A stretch of 64,000 nucleotides of DNA, from positions 186,425-250,424 of the forward strand of contig KN805386.1 in the NCBI GenBank assembly GCA_000818945.1. The letters are read 5' to 3'. The notes below the pieces were generated by a model. The model did no database searches, was not told the DNA's origin, and saw only the letters and a program-made list of their open reading frames with translations. Source of the DNA: Schizochytrium sp. CCTCC M209059 (Eukaryota > Sar > Bigyra > Thraustochytrida > Thraustochytriidae). Made by a program: the position numbers and the translations under genes. Shown here one piece after another: positions 59,505-64,000 of the stretch; position 1 is the first letter of the stretch; the number at the start of each line of letters is the position of its first letter.

Positions 59505-60481
59505 AAACTGCGCATTCACCACATTTGAAGCCCTTGATCTTTTAACAATTGTGAAACTCTCTCTCTCTCTCTTTCTCTCTTGACTTTTCTAGGAGACAAG
59601 GACGTCGTGCGTGTGTACATGAATATATGTTGCCGTTATTTCGTGTTAAATACTTCTTTCCAAGAAAAATGTTCTTCCTTCTTTTGTGGTGTCGCGCGAG
59701 GCAGCTCGTCGCATTCTTTGTTGAGACCGCTTACGATCTTGTTGCAAGCGTCGAAACCTGTTTTCTTTCTTACGCATAACCTTGCAGATGTATGCAAGCG
59801 TAGCCTTCCGTCGATGTAATTGCTTTGCTGCGGAATCTCGCACCAGATAGGCGCCTCCAAATAACCCCCGCTGTGCCTTGACATCGAAATGTATCGACAA
59901 TCCGTCCACAATCGCCGCATGCTCAAAGCAACCTTATGGTGGTGCGACGTGCCCTGCTTTTCATCTTATTCTGCTGCTGCTGCTGCTGCTGTACCCTGGA
60001 AATAGATTGCAAAGACCCTCGTAGGAACGACAGAGCGTAGGTAGTAAACGAGCTTTCTGTCTACACGCGAAGGCCGCGTGCCGCACGCACAACTGAGTCG
60101 GGCTGCGGTGATCGTTCCAAGGCGTTCCGTTCCGCGAGGAGAAGATGCCGCCGCACTCTCAGGGCACGACGGAGCCTGGCAGACCTCGACCTTGGAGTCT
60201 TGCGCGCGGCTCGCGAAGGGCCCTCGCGCTGCTGCTGCTGCTCGCCGCCGCCACTGCCGCTGCTGTCCGCGGCTGCGGCAGGAAACGCGGAAGATCCGCA
60301 GCGCAGCGCGCCCGCGGGGCGTCGGCTCCGCGCGGCGTGCGGGGCGCGGGGCGGAGACCATTTTGGCGCCTGACTTTGCATCCATCCCTCCTCCGGCGGC
60401 GGCGCCGCTTCTGCGCCGCGCTGGACGCGCGCGCCGCGCGCGCTGCTCGCGACCCCGCCGCTGCTGACGACGCAGGACATC
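59505..60481. other. Intergenic region
   Basis: 1.0 kb. The first 450 bases look like 3' UTR (TC run near 59556-59581). A CTG run lies at 59972-59990. From 60060 it is GC-rich leader for the next gene; the overlapping open frames there are compositional. Confidence 0.4.
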
Positions 60482-63400
60482 ATGCCGCGGCGCATGACTC
60501 GAACGTCCTCGCAGGCGCAACGACAGGCGGCGCAAAAGCCTCAAGCGCGACAGCAGCACGAGGTGCAAAGGCGGTCCAGCGGCGCGTCGCGCGTCAAGCC
60601 CGAGAATGAAAAGCTCTTCGCGAGCAGGGGCCGATATCTGCTTCGCCCGGGCCTCGAGTGGGATGCGTTTTGTCTGCACAAGCCCCACGGACATAGGTAC
60701 AGACTTTTCAGGCCTTTTGCACCTGTTCCAAGCGGGAGCACCCGTGGTGCTCGTTGCCAAGCGCTATTTGTGCGAGGATACTTTCTAAACGGATCGGAAG
60801 AAGACCAAGTCGATGTGAAGGTCCTTACCCCGCTCAAGGATCGATTCAAATCGTCACGGAGTTTAAAGAGAACGGAATTTCACTCGCCATCGGATTATGA
60901 AAAGGCACTTAACTTACTCGGCAACAATGATGATGACGACGATGGTGATGACGACGAAGACGATGGTGATGACGACGACGATGAAGACGACGATGATGAC
61001 GACGACGACGACGACGATGACGATGATGACGACGACGACGACGCTAAGGGGACGGAAGAGAAGCGGTTACTTCGGCAATTGGACCCTCTAAATGCAATTG
61101 GACGATCGACTTTTGTTAGAATGAAAGATGCGGCGGGCCTGCCAGATCATTCTTCCCCTATAAAAGCGGAAAAGAACGACAAAGTGCACAGTCTTGTCAC
61201 AAGTAGCGAAGACGACGACGATGATGACGATGACAACGGCGGTTTGATTGGTGGAGGATACGAGTCACCAGGCGCAACAAAAATTCCGCCACCTCACGCC
61301 AAGCTCAATTTAGGTGGCATGCATCGCCCACGTGCAAACATGATGCAAATTCGTCCGAATGGTGGCAAACTCTGGGCCGGAAATCGTCCGACTCTTCCCC
61401 CGCGAAAAAATGGCTTGCCATCTGAGGAACAGAGCGACGAAGACTCCGAGTCCTCGAGTCTCGGAGACAACGATGACGCCGAGTCCAGCTCAGAAAACGA
61501 AGAGTCAATCGACTTATTGTCGAATGACAGCAATAGTCAAAATCGTGAGGTGGCCATGTTCAGCAACTACGACCAGCAGTCAAGAGCTGGAACACCTGTT
61601 CGGGACGCGCAGACAGCTGAGTCTCCCCCTAAGCAGCTCAAGAACGAGGCATTGTCATCTGCAAACGCGACGAAGATTTTTGACGGGTTTTGGGGCGATG
61701 TTCCAAATTCCCTTCGCAAAGTAGCTGACATGGAAAAGGTCGAGAATGAGCTTGGCCGCATGGGGCTTACGCCCGACAGTCTAAATCGCAAATGGCGCGT
61801 ACGACTTGTAGTTGGCGAGAATGGTGTCTCGCGCACATTCACGGATGAGGCTAATTATGTATACAAGAACAGCGCAAAGATCATCTCCATCGGTCTCGGG
61901 CGTGTTCGTACGGACGTAGCGTATCAACAGGCGGTGAGTGCGGCCTCCAAGGCGCTTGGGAATCAGGCGCTCGCGGATGCTGGCAACGAAATATTGCGCG
62001 ATCAGGCAGCTGCACTGAAGAAACACCTCTTGGCCAAGTCGGGCAGCTTGGAGTCGCCACGAGCATCGTGGATCTTGCAAGTCGAGAAAAATGCTGCGAT
62101 CGCTCCATCGGCGCAACATCCCTTTTCAGGAGCCTCGTCACAAGCGAATGGCGTCAATCTTCAAGGCTCCAATGGCATTTCTTCCTCTGCTAACAGCGCT
62201 GGTGGTGCTAGCGGCGTCGGTGTCAACGGCGTCGGCGGCGATGATGAAGTCGATGACGACGAGGATGAGGATGCCGCGGACTTTGAAGACCCCGAGAAGA
62301 TGAAGCGCCAACGCGCTGCGCGGATACGTAGCATCTTCAAGATCACAGGCTCCTTGGGATTCGGCGTTAAGAAGGAGTCAAAGCAGAACGATGCAGTTCA
62401 AGTGACGCAGCTTGGATTTTTGACGCGTCACAAAAGTGCCTGCCAGGACGGCATTCTTTTCCCGGCTGGTTTTGAAGCGCACCGCCACTTTGTTCGCCTG
62501 GACGGTGGTTTCCCTGATCCACAGTGGTCGCCCTGTCTCTATTCGGTCGCTGTCCACGGATCTGCCAATTCGCCGGTCCAGTTCAAGCTTTACTGGCATA
62601 TGAACAAGTCAAGATCTTCCAAGCGCCAGCTCATTGCTCAGGCGAAGAGCCCGCTCGAGCTATGGCAACCGATCATCCGAAGGTGGGTAGATGCGGTGAA
62701 TCTCTCCTTCAAACGACACCTTGCTGCTGTCGAAGCCGCCACCGACGCCGCCAATGCCGCTAAAAGTGCGGGCTCGGCAATCTCGGGAAGTCCTAGTGCC
62801 GGGTCGTCGGTCCGCGCCGGTGCGAACGCAGCTAATGTGGCGGGCACGTGTCAGCTTCTCGACCAGACAGATGCCAAGGAGGTTACATCTTTTTTGCATG
62901 ACCATGCTCGCACGGGATCTGCCGGGGAAAATGAGGGCATTGTTGAGGTAGCGCTGCCTGGCAAGTCGGGCCTGGTTGTCCATCGTAGACCTGCGTCGAA
63001 CCAAGAAGGCACTTCATGGGTTATTGTAGGATTCAATGGGGGTAGTATCGGGAGTGGTGCTAACCTTGCGCGCATCGGGGATACCATTGAAGGCGTTTGG
63101 AGTGCTGGTCTTGTAAAGTGGCGGCGTCCCAGTGAGATTGCCGATATTGCGGGACATTTGAGCGGCACGCGAGTTTTGCTGCGGCGAACCCTACCTTTGA
63201 ATGGCTCGCAGCTACTGACACCGCAGGGCAACGATCAAAAGGCACAGGTTCTGTACAAGTTGCTCTTGTGCGACCCGCACGCGGCGCGGCAAGCAGATGA
63301 GGACGCTCGTCACCAAGCAAACTTGGCCGCTGCGGCCCTTTGCGGCCTCGTGGACGCAACGTGGCAATTCCAAACCGTCTGCGCGGCCATGCCCGAGGCT

Positions 63401-64000
63401 CTGTGGCACGCCACGACGGAAGACTTTTGCCTGCCCGAACAGATCCCGCGCGGGCGTAAAAAGGTGGATCTCAAATTTATTGCGGGCGTCGAAATGGATA
63501 TTTCCAAGCTCATTCGTTCTGTGACAAATCCTAAGACGCGCTATTACATTAAGCTGCAGCGGGACGTGGCCAAAGCGAACCAGCAGCATCTGAAGATCGA
63601 GGATCCTGTCTCGCAACGGCCGTCCACGCGCAAGGACGCTGTGGACAATGCGAAGCGTCTCAAGTGGCAAAAGCTCGTACACGACCTGATTCCGCCCATC
63701 GTTTTTGCCAAGTCTGGTGCCCCAAATGTTGATGAGTCGGCGCGTGACTCGGTCGCAAGGGTCTTTCAGCTGCACCCGTCGGCGCTGCACAAGCAGTTGC
63801 ACCCTTCGCTGCCCTTTTCGCTCGAGCCCGTGTACGAGACTCTGGAGGCGCCACACAAAAGAAGCGCAAATCCTGCCTTTGACGCCTCATCTACCGAGGA
63901 CCAGGTGGGCCTGGTGCTCGATGTCATGGTCGGTTTTGTGGAGCTTGGATCATGGAACAAGCAGCAAAAGGAAGCGCTGTACCGTTCGATCATGTTGCGC
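60482..64000 (+). CDS. Large acidic protein with FYR-like region, runs off the window
   Basis: A single frame is open from ATG 60482 to the last base, giving at least 1173 residues; an in-frame TGA at 60371 bounds the start. Residues about 148-188 are nearly pure Asp. A second acidic/Ser patch lies near 320-345. Around 642-740 there is G-F-L-T-R-H ... I-L-F-P-A-G-F-E-A-H-R-H-F-V-R-L, C-L-Y-S-V-A-V-H, and S-P-L-E-L-W-Q-P-I-I-R-R-W-V: this resembles the FYRN-FYRC pair of MLL and TBRG1-type chromatin proteins. Long Ala/Gly-rich stretches and conserved-looking blocks follow. The FYR call is by eye and moderate; a nuclear role would be consistent with the composition. The C-terminus lies outside. 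Confidence 0.75.
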   Translation, partial: MPRRMTRTSSQAQRQAAQKPQARQQHEVQRRSSGASRVKPENEKLFASRGRYLLRPGLEWDAFCLHKPHGHRYRLFRPFAPVPSGSTRGARCQALFVRGYFLNGSEEDQVDVKVLTPLKDRFKSSRSLKRTEFHSPSDYEKALNLLGNNDDDDDGDDDEDDGDDDDDEDDDDDDDDDDDDDDDDDDDAKGTEEKRLLRQLDPLNAIGRSTFVRMKDAAGLPDHSSPIKAEKNDKVHSLVTSSEDDDDDDDDNGGLIGGGYESPGATKIPPPHAKLNLGGMHRPRANMMQIRPNGGKLWAGNRPTLPPRKNGLPSEEQSDEDSESSSLGDNDDAESSSENEESIDLLSNDSNSQNREVAMFSNYDQQSRAGTPVRDAQTAESPPKQLKNEALSSANATKIFDGFWGDVPNSLRKVADMEKVENELGRMGLTPDSLNRKWRVRLVVGENGVSRTFTDEANYVYKNSAKIISIGLGRVRTDVAYQQAVSAASKALGNQALADAGNEILRDQAAALKKHLLAKSGSLESPRASWILQVEKNAAIAPSAQHPFSGASSQANGVNLQGSNGISSSANSAGGASGVGVNGVGGDDEVDDDEDEDAADFEDPEKMKRQRAARIRSIFKITGSLGFGVKKESKQNDAVQVTQLGFLTRHKSACQDGILFPAGFEAHRHFVRLDGGFPDPQWSPCLYSVAVHGSANSPVQFKLYWHMNKSRSSKRQLIAQAKSPLELWQPIIRRWVDAVNLSFKRHLAAVEAATDAANAAKSAGSAISGSPSAGSSVRAGANAANVAGTCQLLDQTDAKEVTSFLHDHARTGSAGENEGIVEVALPGKSGLVVHRRPASNQEGTSWVIVGFNGGSIGSGANLARIGDTIEGVWSAGLVKWRRPSEIADIAGHLSGTRVLLRRTLPLNGSQLLTPQGNDQKAQVLYKLLLCDPHAARQADEDARHQANLAAAALCGLVDATWQFQTVCAAMPEALWHATTEDFCLPEQIPRGRKKVDLKFIAGVEMDISKLIRSVTNPKTRYYIKLQRDVAKANQQHLKIEDPVSQRPSTRKDAVDNAKRLKWQKLVHDLIPPIVFAKSGAPNVDESARDSVARVFQLHPSALHKQLHPSLPFSLEPVYETLEAPHKRSANPAFDASSTEDQVGLVLDVMVGFVELGSWNKQQKEALYRSIMLR

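Overview
The window is nuclear DNA of a GC-rich, gene-dense protist. The most likely source is a heterotrophic stramenopile such as a labyrinthulomycete (thraustochytrid); this is inferred from gene content and not proven. The eukaryotic evidence is direct: GT-AG introns, splicing factors, PHD, FYVE, RING and BTB proteins, a voltage-gated channel, and long microsatellite-rich spacers. A beta-alpha fused nitrile hydratase and a Grx-DUF547 fusion suit an aquatic protist. There are three assembly gaps (24381-24467, 34597-35155, 46172-46237), each in very GC-rich sequence. No tRNA, rRNA, CRISPR array or complete transposon was recognised.

Layout. 1-13 kb: a mitochondrial-type short-chain dehydrogenase (-), a Golgi-type TTL/ATP-grasp-like protein (+), a glutaredoxin-DUF547 fusion (+), quinolinate phosphoribosyltransferase (+) and a CNBD potassium channel (-). 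13-27 kb: an unknown gene with a splice donor (-), an RND/MMPL transporter carrying a cysteine-rich loop (+), an RNF121-like ubiquitin ligase (-), a PHD/extended-PHD protein (-) back to back with IMPACT (+), and an RP-[ST]-A motif protein (+). 27-33 kb: TMEM184 (-), then a repeat-bearing stretch with an orphan membrane protein and a TAG-interrupted reading frame. 33-46 kb: a NIPA magnesium transporter (-), a 13-exon leucine-rich-repeat gene (+), an RCC1-BTB protein (-), and the divergent splicing pair SF1 (-) and CWC15 (+). 46-64 kb: a two-exon membrane-anchored protein (-), APS kinase with a 4-nt microexon (+), a tail-anchored FYVE protein (+), a five-exon secreted cysteine-rich protein (+), fused cobalt-type nitrile hydratase (-), a coiled-coil protein (+), and a large acidic FYR-like protein that runs off the window (+).

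Most genes have a single exon. Introns are concentrated in a few genes and were resolved by hand from reading frame and GT-AG borders. Many 5' leaders are T-poor on the sense strand and carry short GCAA- or GAGC-type tandem repeats. Genes alternate strand and show no operon-like grouping; the only functional pairing seen is SF1/CWC15. Where the longest open frame began at a non-ATG codon, the first plausible ATG was used.
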